Shown here: positions 53,320-62,070 of the stretch, piece by piece | How the letters are laid out: each line of letters opens with the position of its first letter | Numbering within the stretch: the first letter of the stretch is position 1 | NCBI RefSeq assembly: GCF_027925155.1 | Contig: NZ_BSDY01000010.1 | Location: 95,279-159,278 of the forward strand | Length of the DNA stretch: 64,000 nt | Source: Propionigenium maris DSM 9537 | GTDB lineage: Bacteria; Fusobacteriota; Fusobacteriia; Fusobacteriales; Fusobacteriaceae | Reading direction: 5' to 3' | Position numbers and translations under genes: made by a program | Notes under the pieces: generated by a model | Databases searched by the model: none | The model's input: the letters and a program-made list of their open reading frames with translations, nothing else | What the model was told of the DNA's origin: nothing

Positions 53320-54222
53320 ATGGAGATAATAAATGGAAATATGAAGGAGATCTTGGATAACCTCTATGACGGGGTGTACATTGTGGACAGGGACAGACGT
53401 ATACGCTACTGGAACAAAGCTGCAGAGGAGCTTACAGACTATACCTCCAGGGAGCTGCTGGGGAGCTGCTGCAACGACAATATACTCAACCATGTGGATG
53501 AGACAGGGAACAAACTATGTACAGATGATTGCCCCCTTATCGAAGCAATTAACGGGGTGGATATAGATGAAACGAGGGTCTACTTCCACCATAGGAATGG
53601 CCACAGGGTTCCTACCCTTGTAAAGGCCATACCCTACAGAGACAGCAGAGGAGAGGTTGTGGGAGCCATAGAGATCTTCAGTGAAAACTCTGAACGTAAA
53701 AACATCCTCAAGAAGATAAAGGAGCTTGAGAAGCTGGCTATGTTGGATGAGCTTACTCAGGTGCCCAACAGAAGGTATATGGAAAATATCCTTGAGATGA
53801 AGTTAAATGAATACCGGATCAGTGGTGTGGAGTTTGGGGTGATCTTCATGGATATAGACTACTTTAAAAGGTTCAACGATGACTATGGTCATGGGGCAGG
53901 GGATCTAGTGTTAAAGACCATCTCCAGTACCTTCTCTAACAATCTCAGGGGAGATGATATCGTTGGAAGATGGGGAGGAGAGGAGTTTATAGGAGTCTTC
54001 TCCAGAATCGATGAAAGCGGCCTTAACAGGGTGGCTGAAAAGCTGAGAGTCCTTGCAGAAAATACCTCTGTAAAGATTGTTGAGGAGGAGCTGAGGGTTA
54101 CAATATCCAGCGGAGCTACCCTGGTAGGGCCTGAGGATAGTGTAGATACCCTCATGGAGAGGGTGGATGAACTCCTCTATAGGAGTAAGAGGAATGGAAG
54201 GAATAGGGTTACTCTAGGATAA
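53320..54222 (+). CDS. Diguanylate cyclase with PAS domain
   Basis: 300 residues. A PAS domain (about 1-120, GVYIVDRDRRIRYWNKAAEELT with a CxxD/C-rich stretch GSCCND, LCTDDCPL that could bind metal or haem) precedes a GGDEF domain (about 130-300, LDELTQVPNRRYM). The active site is GGEEF at 219-223, with an RGDD inhibitory site ten residues before it. It should make cyclic-di-GMP and be product-inhibited. ATG at 53320 is preferred because AGGAG is 7 bases upstream; GTG at 53281 is the alternative. TATAAT at 53203 marks its likely promoter. Confidence 0.92.
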   Translation: MEIINGNMKEILDNLYDGVYIVDRDRRIRYWNKAAEELTDYTSRELLGSCCNDNILNHVDETGNKLCTDDCPLIEAINGVDIDETRVYFHHRNGHRVPTLVKAIPYRDSRGEVVGAIEIFSENSERKNILKKIKELEKLAMLDELTQVPNRRYMENILEMKLNEYRISGVEFGVIFMDIDYFKRFNDDYGHGAGDLVLKTISSTFSNNLRGDDIVGRWGGEEFIGVFSRIDESGLNRVAEKLRVLAENTSVKIVEEELRVTISSGATLVGPEDSVDTLMERVDELLYRSKRNGRNRVTLG

Positions 54223-54499
54223 TCCCTCTAAACTGAATAGCAAATACTTTAGACACTCTATGGAGTGTCTTTTTTATATAGTTCAGGAGATGATATTGAA
54301 AAAATCATAGCTGGAAAAGGTGGATAAAGTTAAGTATAACTCGGTTTGGGGGAGGGGAGTCAGATAGAGTGAGTAGAGGTTGGTTGAAACAACGGTTAAT
54401 AAAGTGGAAGATTTTCTAGAGGAGAGAAGAACCTTTCTATTGCTTCCTAGGGGGAGGTGGACTATAGTTGGGGGAGTTTCTTTGTCTGGAGGTATTGAA

Positions 54500-55846
54500 T
54501 TGAGTATAAGATTTTATAGAAGTATGCTGGGAATTGCCATTCCTGTGGCTCTGCAGAATATAGTGTCCTCTTCTGTAAACCTGCTGGATACCTTTATGAT
54601 AGGTCAGCTGGGAGAGGTGGAGATAGCGGGGGTGGGAATTGCCAACCGGATCTTTTTTGTTATGGCTCTCATATTATTCGGGATAAACAGCGGATCGGGG
54701 ATATTCTACTCACAGTTTTGGGGAAGAAGGGATGGGGCAAATCTGAAGAAGATACTTGGCCTTACTCTGGGGATGGGAGTGGTGGTGAGTGGTGTCTTCT
54801 TCCTCCTGGCTTTTATCTTTCCGGAGTTCCTAATAGGCCTTTATTCCAGAGATCTAAAGGTAGTAGAGGCGGGAGCTGGTTACCTCAGAATAGTTTCCCT
54901 GGGATATGTCGTCACATCGGTATCCTTTGCCCTCTCCATGGCTCTCAGGAGTATAGGGGTCACTACACCGAGCCTTGTGAACAGTGTTATATCCCTTCTG
55001 GTAAACTGCGGCCTCAACTACCTCTTGATCTTTGGAAAGTTAGGTTTTCCAGAAATGGGGGTACAGGGTGCAGCAATTGGAACCCTTGTGGCAAGGTTTG
55101 TGGAGGTCATCTTCTTTATAGGGGTGATCTATATAAGGAGGTATCCCCTTCTGGGGAGGTTTGAGGAGTACTGGAGATACAGCAGAAGATTTATTAGGAA
55201 GTATCTGGATACTGCCACTCCGGTTATGGTAAATGAACTCTTCTGGGGAGTGGGGATGACCATCCATACTGTGGTTTTTGCCAGGATGGGGGTAGAAACC
55301 ATGGCAGCTCTTAATATGAGCAAGAGCCTGGAGGGGATTATCTATGTGGCATTTATAGGTCTATCAAGTGCCTCAGTAGTTCTTGTAGGGAGCAGTATAG
55401 GAAGAGGAGATACAGAGGAGGCACTGGAAGCGGGAAAGAGGATATTTAAAGCTACCCTCATACTTGGAGGATTGAACTGTCTAATAGTTCTTTCGGTGAT
55501 AGAGGTATTTTTAAGCTACTACAATGTCAGCCTGGAAGTTAAGGAGATATCCAGAGCTATGCTCAGGTACTACAGTGTGTTGTGTGCCCTGAGGGGAAGT
55601 GCCACAGTTTGCCTTACTGGAATTATGAGATCTGGAGGGGACACCAAGTTTGGCATGTGGGCCGATCTTTTGACCCTTTGGGGCCTCAGTGTTCCCCTGA
55701 CTGTCTATGGAGGGCTCTATCTGGGCCTTTCTCCAAGGGTAGTCTACCTTCTTTCCAAGACAGATGTAGTGGCAAAGTTTATTATAGGAAGTAGAAGGCT
55801 CTACTCTGGCAGGTGGATAAAAAACCTTGTGGAGGATCTTGAGTAG
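54500..55846 (+). CDS. MATE-family efflux transporter (second copy)
   Basis: 448 residues and twelve predicted helices. Begins SIRFYRSMLGIAIPVALQNIVSSSVNLLDTFMIGQLGEVEIAGVGIANR, typical of NorM/DinF-like exporters; FGINSGSGIFYSQFWGRRD is the conserved Q-x-x-G-x-x region. The start chosen is TTG at 54500, preceded by GGAGGT at 6 bases; the longer frame from 54380 adds 40 non-homologous-looking residues and lacks a ribosome site. Only distantly similar to the MATE gene at 38715. Confidence 0.88.
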   Translation: MSIRFYRSMLGIAIPVALQNIVSSSVNLLDTFMIGQLGEVEIAGVGIANRIFFVMALILFGINSGSGIFYSQFWGRRDGANLKKILGLTLGMGVVVSGVFFLLAFIFPEFLIGLYSRDLKVVEAGAGYLRIVSLGYVVTSVSFALSMALRSIGVTTPSLVNSVISLLVNCGLNYLLIFGKLGFPEMGVQGAAIGTLVARFVEVIFFIGVIYIRRYPLLGRFEEYWRYSRRFIRKYLDTATPVMVNELFWGVGMTIHTVVFARMGVETMAALNMSKSLEGIIYVAFIGLSSASVVLVGSSIGRGDTEEALEAGKRIFKATLILGGLNCLIVLSVIEVFLSYYNVSLEVKEISRAMLRYYSVLCALRGSATVCLTGIMRSGGDTKFGMWADLLTLWGLSVPLTVYGGLYLGLSPRVVYLLSKTDVVAKFIIGSRRLYSGRWIKNLVEDLE

Positions 55847-55879
55847 GGGTGATATAAAATTAAGAATAAGATACAGTGG

Positions 55880-55906
55880 AAGGATCTCTCTGAGGAGAGA
55901 TCCTTC
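55880..55906 (+). terminator. Hairpin after the MATE gene
   Basis: AAGGATCTCTC pairs with GAGAGATCCTT around TGAG. No clear T-run follows, so termination is uncertain. Confidence 0.5.
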
Positions 55907-56240
55907 TATCAGATAATTTTATAAGCTAATCAAAATATCTAGTTGATAAAGTTAATTGTGAAATAAAATTACTAGAAAAAAAGACAGAAGTTAACGCAGT
56001 GGAAGGAAGAAAAATAAAAAAATAAAATAAATTTTTTTTGAAGAAATATTTAAAAAAAATTAAAAAACACCTGAAGTAATACAATATAAAGGACCAAAAA
56101 AAATCACTGGACCTCTGGACCCCAATGAATTCAATGGAGATTACACCAATAGAATGTGAAAAAATTACATTGAACTTTTAGGGTATTTTTTGTTCTGAAA
56201 TAATTCACTTTGTTTTTTTAAAAATATTTCAATATTTATG

Positions 56241-56269
56241 TTGACATTGTTTCAATAGTGAGGTAAAAA
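56241..56269 (+). promoter_or_regulatory. Promoter of the glycine reductase operon
   Basis: Perfect TTGACA (56241-56246), 17-base spacer, TAAAAA (56264-56269). The 330 bases before it are AT-rich and without a gene. Confidence 0.7.
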
Positions 56270-56276
56270 TAATGGT

Positions 56277-56338
56277 GTAAGGAGCAAGTGCAGAAAAGTT
56301 CCTTACGAAAAATTTTTTACGGTTATTGAAACCGCTCC
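56277..56338 (+). promoter_or_regulatory. Structured leader RNA before grdX
   Basis: Hairpin GTAAGGA (56277-56283)/TCCTTAC (56300-56306) is followed within a few bases by six T (attenuator-like). A second hairpin CGGTT/AACCG (56320-56334) ends at GCTCC (56334-56338), which can instead pair with GGAGC (56281-56285) in the first hairpin. The two folds exclude one another. It does not match the glycine riboswitch as I know it. Confidence 0.5.
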
Positions 56339-56375
56339 CAAAAGGATATGGGATTTTAAGTAAGAGGTGGAAGTT

Positions 56376-56765
56376 TTGAAGGTAATGATAATAACGAACA
56401 ATTCAAATGTAGCAAAAGATTTTGCAGAAAACAATCAGATGGAGTATCTTGAAGAAAAGACCTACCTGGATGTTCTATACCTAGCAAGAGATTTAATTCA
56501 CAAAAATCATACTTTATTGACTCACCCACTTTCTGGAAGTATCAAGCCAAATGAGACACCATTTAAAAGTCTGGCACTGTCTCTAGAAGCAAAGGAATTT
56601 GATATGCAGTCACTGGAAATAATAGAAAACGCAATTGCAACAACTGAGAAGCTATTAAATGACTGTAAGGTAAGGGAGTGGCCCGAGAGAATAATCAATG
56701 ACTTTAAACTTATCGATTACAACTTAATAAGTAGCGGAATCGAAAGTATTAATCAGTTCAATTAA
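56376..56765 (+). CDS. grdX: GrdX protein of the glycine reductase operon
   Basis: 129 residues, soluble. Matches the small GrdX proteins that lead glycine/sarcosine/betaine reductase operons (MIITNN-x-x-V at the N-terminus, HPL-x-GSIKPNETPFKSL in the middle). Function not established. The start chosen is TTG at 56376 with AGAGGTGG 5 bases upstream; GTG at 56367 overlaps that site. First gene of the operon, 34 bases before trxB. Confidence 0.85.
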   Translation: MKVMIITNNSNVAKDFAENNQMEYLEEKTYLDVLYLARDLIHKNHTLLTHPLSGSIKPNETPFKSLALSLEAKEFDMQSLEIIENAIATTEKLLNDCKVREWPERIINDFKLIDYNLISSGIESINQFN

Positions 56766-56799
56766 ATCTTAAAAATAAAAAAAATCAAGGGGGGGACTG

Positions 56800-57837
56800 A
56801 TGAGCAAGATTTACGACGTAATAATCATCGGTGGTGGTCCAGCAGGACTTTCAGCAGCACTGTACGCTTCAAGATCAAAGCTGTCTACACTAATCTTAGA
56901 GAAGACTAAGATGGGAGGACAGATCGTTACTACTGAAGAGGTAGCTAACTACCCAGGATCATTATTTGATGAGGGAGAGATGGAAACATCTGGACCTAAG
57001 CTTATCGGAAGAATGGTTCAGCAGGCTGAGCACTTTGGAGCTGAAAGAATCATGAAGGGTGTAGCAAATGTTGACTTTGCTGGAGAAGTAAAGAAGGTAT
57101 ACACAGAGGACGGAACAGAGTTCCAAGGTAAAACTGTAATTATTGCAACCGGTGCCTACTCTAGAAAGCTAGGAGTACCTGGTGAGAAGGAACTAACTGG
57201 TAAGGGAGTATCATACTGTGCAACTTGTGACGCAGACTTCTTTACAGACCTTGAGGTATTCTGTGTAGGTGCAGGATATGCAGCAGCTGAGGAAGCAATG
57301 TACCTTACTAAGTTCGCTAGAAAGGTAACTGTTGTAGCAAGAGAGCCTGAGTTCACTTGTGCAGCATCAATCGCAGAGCACGTTATGAACCATCCTCAAG
57401 TAGATGTGAAGTTTAACACTGAGATCACTGATATGAGAGGAGATGGAATTCTTGAGGGATGTACATTCAAGAACAACATCACTGGAGAAACTTGGGACTA
57501 CGAAGCTGATGAGGAAGATGGAACATTCGGAATCTTCGTATTCATAGGATATATTCCAGCTACAGATGTATTCAAGGGACACATAGCTATGGATCAGTGG
57601 GGATACATTCCTACAGACGAGTTCATGGCAACAAACGTACCAGGAGTATACGCAGCAGGAGACCTTAGACCTAAGGAGTTAAGACAGGTAATCACAGCAG
57701 CGGCAGACGGTGCAGTAGCAGCAACAGCAGCTGAGAAGTACTTAGGGCAATTTGAGGAAACTACGCCCTATGTAGCCACAAACCTAGGTCAGGTAGTGGC
57801 AGATGAAGACGCTAAGTCAAAAACTTTGGATGCATAA
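56800..57837 (+). CDS. trxB: Thioredoxin reductase of the glycine reductase system
   Basis: NADPH-dependent FAD enzyme that reduces the thioredoxin encoded next. 345 residues. FAD site IIIGGGPAGLSAALYA (about 8-23), redox-active Cys140-Ala-Thr-Cys143, NADPH domain with VGAGYAAAEEAMYLTKFA (standard would be GGGDSA), and GVYAAGDL near the end. It has a C-terminal extension of about 25 residues after AAEKYL. ATG at 56800 behind AAGGGGGGGA. Confidence 0.95.
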   Translation: MSKIYDVIIIGGGPAGLSAALYASRSKLSTLILEKTKMGGQIVTTEEVANYPGSLFDEGEMETSGPKLIGRMVQQAEHFGAERIMKGVANVDFAGEVKKVYTEDGTEFQGKTVIIATGAYSRKLGVPGEKELTGKGVSYCATCDADFFTDLEVFCVGAGYAAAEEAMYLTKFARKVTVVAREPEFTCAASIAEHVMNHPQVDVKFNTEITDMRGDGILEGCTFKNNITGETWDYEADEEDGTFGIFVFIGYIPATDVFKGHIAMDQWGYIPTDEFMATNVPGVYAAGDLRPKELRQVITAAADGAVAATAAEKYLGQFEETTPYVATNLGQVVADEDAKSKTLDA

Positions 57838-57864
57838 TCCGAATTAAAATATAGGAGGCATATC

Positions 57865-58182
57865 ATGATTCAATTAGAAAAAGATACTTTTGAAGCAGAA
57901 GTGCTAAACAAGGAAGGACTAGTACTAGTGGACTTCTGGAGTGACGGGTGTGAGCCTTGTAAAGCTCTAATGCCACATGTAGTAGAACTATCTGAAGAGT
58001 TTGGTGACAAGATGACATTTGCAAAGCTGAACACAGCTAAGGCAAGAAGACTTGCTATAAAGCAAAAGGTACTTGGATTACCAACAGTAATTATCTACAA
58101 AAACGGAGAAAAGCTATCTGAGCTCACAAAGGACGATGCAACTAAGGAAAATATCAGAAAGATGATCGAAGAGGCTTTATAA
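57865..58182 (+). CDS. trxA: Thioredoxin of the glycine reductase system
   Basis: 105 residues. Active site Cys29-Glu-Pro-Cys32 (WSDGCEPCK) instead of the usual CGPC. The GCEPC form is seen in thioredoxins of glycine-reducing anaerobes. Carries electrons from TrxB to protein A (GrdA). ATG at 57865 with ATAGGAGGC; 27 bases after trxB. Confidence 0.95.
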   Translation: MIQLEKDTFEAEVLNKEGLVLVDFWSDGCEPCKALMPHVVELSEEFGDKMTFAKLNTAKARRLAIKQKVLGLPTVIIYKNGEKLSELTKDDATKENIRKMIEEAL

Positions 58183-58216
58183 TAAAACCTTAACAGAAAA
58201 ATAGGGGGGGACTAAA

Positions 58217-59503
58217 TTGCGTTTAGAATTAGGTGAAATCAAAATCAATGACGTGCAATTTGGAGAAGTGTCTAAAGTAGAGAACGGAGTTCTTTATGTA
58301 AATGCTGACGAGATAAGAACATTAGTTCTTGAGGACGAGCACATTGCAGACGTTAAACTTGAAATTGCAAGACCAGGAGAATCAGTAAGAATTACACCTG
58401 TAAAGGATGTAATCGAGCCAAGAGTAAAAGTATCTGGAAGAGGGGGAATCTTCCCAGGTGTAAGAGCAAAAGTTGATACTGTAGGAGACGGAAGAACTCA
58501 CGTACTAAAGGGAGCTGCTATCGTAACTTGTGGTAAGATCGTAGGTTTCCAAGAGGGAATCATCGACATGCAGGGACCAGGAGCAGACTTCACTCCATTC
58601 TCTAAGCTAAACAACCTTTGTATGGTAATCGAGCCTAAAGAAGGACTTAACCAGCCAGAGTATGAGGCAGCAGCTAGAATGGCAGGATTAAAAATAGCAG
58701 AGCACGTTGGAAAACTAGGAATGAACGTAGAGCCTGATCACGTTGAGGTTTATGAAACTAAGCCACTTCTTGAGCAAGCAGCTGAGTATCCTGAGCTTCC
58801 AAAGGTAGGATATGTATACATGCTTCAAACTCAGGGACTACTTCACGATACATATGTATACGGAGTAGACGCTAAGAAGATCGTTCCAACAGTTCTTTAC
58901 CCAACTGAGGTAATGGACGGAGCTATCCTAAGTGGAAACTGTGTATCAGCTTGTGACAAGAACACAACTTACCACCACCAGAACAACCCAATCATCAAGT
59001 CGCTTTACGCTAAGCACGGTAAGGAAATCAACTTCATGGGTGTAATCATCACAAATGAAAACGTATACCTTGCTGACAAGATGAGATCTTCAGACTGGAC
59101 TGCAAAGTTCACTAAGTACCTAGGATTAGACGGTGCAATCGTATCTCAGGAAGGATTCGGAAACCCTGATACAGACCTAATCATGAACTGTAAGAAGATC
59201 GAAGGAGAAGGTGTTAAGACTGTAATCGTTACTGACGAGTATGCAGGAAGAGACGGAGCTTCTCAATCACTTGCAGACGCGGATAAATCAGCTGACGCTG
59301 TAGTAACTGGTGGAAACGCTAACGAAATGATCACTCTTCCTCCAATGGAAAAAGTAATTGGAATGTTAGACTACACTGATAAGATTGCAGGAGGATTCGC
59401 TGGATCCCTTAAGGAAGACGGATCTATCGAAGCAGAAATTCAGGTAATCACTGGAGCAACAAACGAGTTAGGATTCAACAAGCTTACAGCTAGAGGATAC
59501 TAA
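58217..59503 (+). CDS. grdE: Glycine reductase protein B, proprotein GrdE
   Basis: 428 residues. Proprotein cleaved at Asn241-Cys242 (SGNCVSACD) to two subunits, with Cys242 becoming the pyruvoyl group that forms a Schiff base with glycine. This glycine-specific proprotein distinguishes the cluster from sarcosine (GrdG) and betaine (GrdH) systems. Starts with TTG at 58217, behind a purine-rich GGGGGGG site. 35 bases after trxA. Confidence 0.93.
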   Translation: MRLELGEIKINDVQFGEVSKVENGVLYVNADEIRTLVLEDEHIADVKLEIARPGESVRITPVKDVIEPRVKVSGRGGIFPGVRAKVDTVGDGRTHVLKGAAIVTCGKIVGFQEGIIDMQGPGADFTPFSKLNNLCMVIEPKEGLNQPEYEAAARMAGLKIAEHVGKLGMNVEPDHVEVYETKPLLEQAAEYPELPKVGYVYMLQTQGLLHDTYVYGVDAKKIVPTVLYPTEVMDGAILSGNCVSACDKNTTYHHQNNPIIKSLYAKHGKEINFMGVIITNENVYLADKMRSSDWTAKFTKYLGLDGAIVSQEGFGNPDTDLIMNCKKIEGEGVKTVIVTDEYAGRDGASQSLADADKSADAVVTGGNANEMITLPPMEKVIGMLDYTDKIAGGFAGSLKEDGSIEAEIQVITGATNELGFNKLTARGY

Positions 59504-59705
59504 TTAAAGTTATCAGATAATAATTGAAGTATATAGTTTAGTAGTAAAAGAGATAGATAACCACGATCCAGCATAGGAGCCGATATAATAAAAAGTAGAA
59601 ATACCATAGAAGCGGCCAGGAGATGAAGTGTGATAGTGGGAGATAGGAATATAACATAAAAAATAATACATTAAAAAAATAGAAAAAATTCAAGGAGGCA
59701 ACCTA

Positions 59706-60182
59706 ATGGGTATCTTAGATAACAAAAAGGTAATCATTATCGGGGATAGAGATGGTATTCCTGGTGAAGCAATAAAAGAGTGTGTAGAAACAGTAAATAC
59801 TGCTGAGGTAGTATTCGCATCAACTGAGTGTTTTGTCTGAACGGCAGCAGGAGCAATGGATTTAGAGAACCAAAAGAGAGTTAAGGCACTTGCAGAGGAG
59901 CACGGACCGGAGAATATTCTAGTATTATTCGGAGCAGCTGAAGCTGAGGCAGCAGGTTTAGCAGCAGAAACAGTAACAGTAGGAGATCCAACTTACGCTG
60001 GATGCCTAGCTGGAGTGGAGCTAGGACTAACTGTATTCCACGCAGTTGAGCCTGAGTTCAAATCTGAAGTAAACGCAGATGTTTACGATGAGCAAATCGG
60101 AATGATGGAGATGGTTCTTGATGTAGAAGAGATCATTTCTGAGATGAACGAGATCAGAGGAGACAACTGTAAATACCTTTAA
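59706..60182 (+). CDS. grdA: Glycine reductase selenoprotein A, TGA read as Sec
   Basis: 158 residues including Sec45, encoded by TGA at 59838-59840 within the motif CFV-U-TAAG; without recoding the frame would stop there. Small acidic protein carrying the carboxymethyl group from protein B to protein C as a selenoether. Start ATG at 59706 behind CAAGGAGGC. The C-terminus ends NCKYL with an extra Cys. A 202-base gene-free gap separates it from grdE and 356 bases from grdB. Confidence 0.95.
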
Positions 60183-60538
60183 TTTGAAGCTTACTTCAAA
60201 TTAAAAACTCTAATCAAAACTTAAATACTTAGGATCTACGGTGTAGATAATGAAGCCTAGGTTGTGTTTTGAGTAAGTACCTTAACAACTAAGGTAGAAA
60301 GCAATAAGGCGGCTGACCTACTGCCAATAGGACGGAAGCTGGCAACAAAAATAAAACTCTTAAAAAAAACTCTAAAAATCCAAAGAATCCAATTGAACCT
60401 AGGTTAGGTTCAAGCCAATTAATAAAAAAATCCGGGAGCGAGTGAGCTCCCACCTATTGAAAGATATAAAAAAACTAACTAATTATATTAGAAGGGGGGG
60501 ATACCTCTATATAGTCAACTTAGACTATGAGGTGAGCT
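60183..60538 (+). other. 356-base hairpin-rich gap between grdA and grdB
   Basis: No gene. AATTTGAA/TTCAAATT straddles the grdA stop region (60180-60205). TTGAACC/GGTTCAA (near 60392) and GGGAGC/GCTCCC (near 60434) form further hairpins, and TGCCA/TGGCA pairs around a short segment. Perhaps mRNA processing, or differential expression of subunits; unproven. Confidence 0.5.
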
Positions 60539-61828
60539 ATGGCAAAATTAAAAGTTGTTCATTATATAAACCAATTCTTCGCTAATATTGGTGGAGAGGA
60601 AATGGCTCATGTTCCAGCTGAAAAGAGAGCAGGGCATGTTGGTCCAGGAATGGGACTACAAAAAGAATTTGGAGAGGAAGCTGAAATAGTAGCTACTATT
60701 ATCTGTGGAGACTCTTACTTCAACGAAAACGTTGATGAAGCTTTAGAAAATATCCTTGCAATGGTTAAGGAAGAGGGTGCAGACCTATTTGTAGCAGGAC
60801 CTGCATTTAACGCTGGTAGATACGGAGCAGCTTGTGGAACTGTGTGTGACGCAGTACAAGAGAAGCTTGGAATTCCTGTAGTAACAGCAATGTATGAGGA
60901 AAACCCTGGTGTAGATATGTTCAGAAAGAGCGTATATATGCTAGCAACTACAAATTCAGCAGCTGGAATGAGAAAAGCACTTCCTGTATTAGGAAAGTTT
61001 GCTCTTAAGTTAGCTAAGAATGAAACAATCGGATCTCCTGCAGTGGAAGGGTACCATGCAAGAGGAGTAAGAAGAAATATATTCGCTGAAGAAAATGGTG
61101 CTACAAGAGCAGCTGAGATGCTTGTAGCAAAGCTTAACGGAAGAGAGTTCGTTACTGAGTATCCAATGCCAGTATTCGACAACGTTGAGCCAGGAAAGGC
61201 TATCAAAGACCTTTCAAAAGCTAGAATCGCTCTAGTAACTTCTGGAGGAATCGTTCCATCTGGAAACCCTGACAGAATCGAATCTTCATCTGCATCTAAG
61301 TATGGACAGTATGAGATCGAGAACATGGGAGAGACTGCTCACGGTGGTTATGACCCAATCTACGCTAACGAGGATCCAAACAGAGTACTTCCTGTAGACG
61401 TACTTAAGGACCTTCAAGCTGAAGGGAAGATCGGATCGATCCACCCTTACTACTATACTACAACTGGTAACGGTACATCAGTAGCTAACTCTAAGGCGTT
61501 CGCAACTGAATTTGCTCAGAAGTTATTAGCTGACGGCGTTGACGCTGTTATCCTAACTTCTACATGAGGAACTTGTACTCGTTGCGGTGCAACGATGGTA
61601 AAAGCAATCGAAGCAACTGGTCTACCTGTAGTACACATTGCTACAGTAGTACCTATCTCACTAACTGTTGGAGCTAACAGAATCGTTCCAGCAATCGCAA
61701 TCCCTCACCCACTAGGGAACCCTGCATTAGATGCAGCTGAGGAGAAAGCACTAAGAAGAAGCATCGTAGAAAAGTCTCTTGAGGCACTTACTACTGAAGT
61801 AACAGATCAGACAGTTTTCGAAAGATAA
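60539..61828 (+). CDS. grdB: Glycine reductase selenoprotein B large subunit, TGA read as Sec
   Basis: 429 residues including Sec343 (TGA 61565-61567) in the motif LTST-U-GTCTRCG. Ten bases after it CGTTGC/GCAACG with a GGT loop (61580-61594) forms a small stem-loop, a plausible SECIS element. GrdB with processed GrdE makes the substrate-specific protein B that binds glycine and releases ammonia. ATG at 60539 behind a GAGGTGAGCT site. A naive annotation would split this into 342- and 77-residue proteins. Confidence 0.95.
61580..61594 (+). promoter_or_regulatory. Candidate SECIS stem-loop in grdB
   Basis: CGTTGC (61580-61585), loop GGT, GCAACG (61589-61594), starting 12 bases after the Sec TGA. 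The GGU loop resembles the SelB-binding loop of bacterial SECIS hairpins. Confidence 0.6.
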
Positions 61829-61860
61829 GAGAAAGTTTATAAGTGTATAAATTTTCAACT

Positions 61861-61923
61861 TAGTAAAAGAGTGGGGGCTGAGGACGGTGGGGAGTGTCCC
61901 ACTCCCTCAGCTCTCTTTTACTA
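61861..61923 (+). repeat. Long stable hairpin between grdB and grdC
   Basis: TAGTAAAAGAG pairs with CTCTTTTACTA, then GCTGAGG with CCTCAGC and GGAGTG with CACTCC, giving a 63-nt stem-loop. No T-run at the end, so it may stabilise or process the mRNA. The following 140 bases contain short AC/GT repeats such as CACCAATCTTCA twice. Confidence 0.8.
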
Positions 61924-62070
61924 TGAAGATACTAACCACCAATCTTCACCAATCTTCACTAATGGGTTTAGGTTAGTGGGGAGTGGTGTTAATTAGTGGC
62001 AAGGTTTAAAAGATTAGACTACTCATTAACAACTATAAATTTTTAAATGATTTTAAATAGGGGGAAAACA

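Noticed and set aside
55910..56240. Possible glycine riboswitch before the grd operon
   Set aside because: The conserved glycine-aptamer segments I looked for are absent; the region is AT-rich filler and the structured part lies after the promoter at 56277-56338.
59838..61567. grdA and grdB as frameshifted or nonsense pseudogenes
   Set aside because: Both TGA codons fall exactly at the known selenocysteine positions, and the reading frame continues with conserved sequence.
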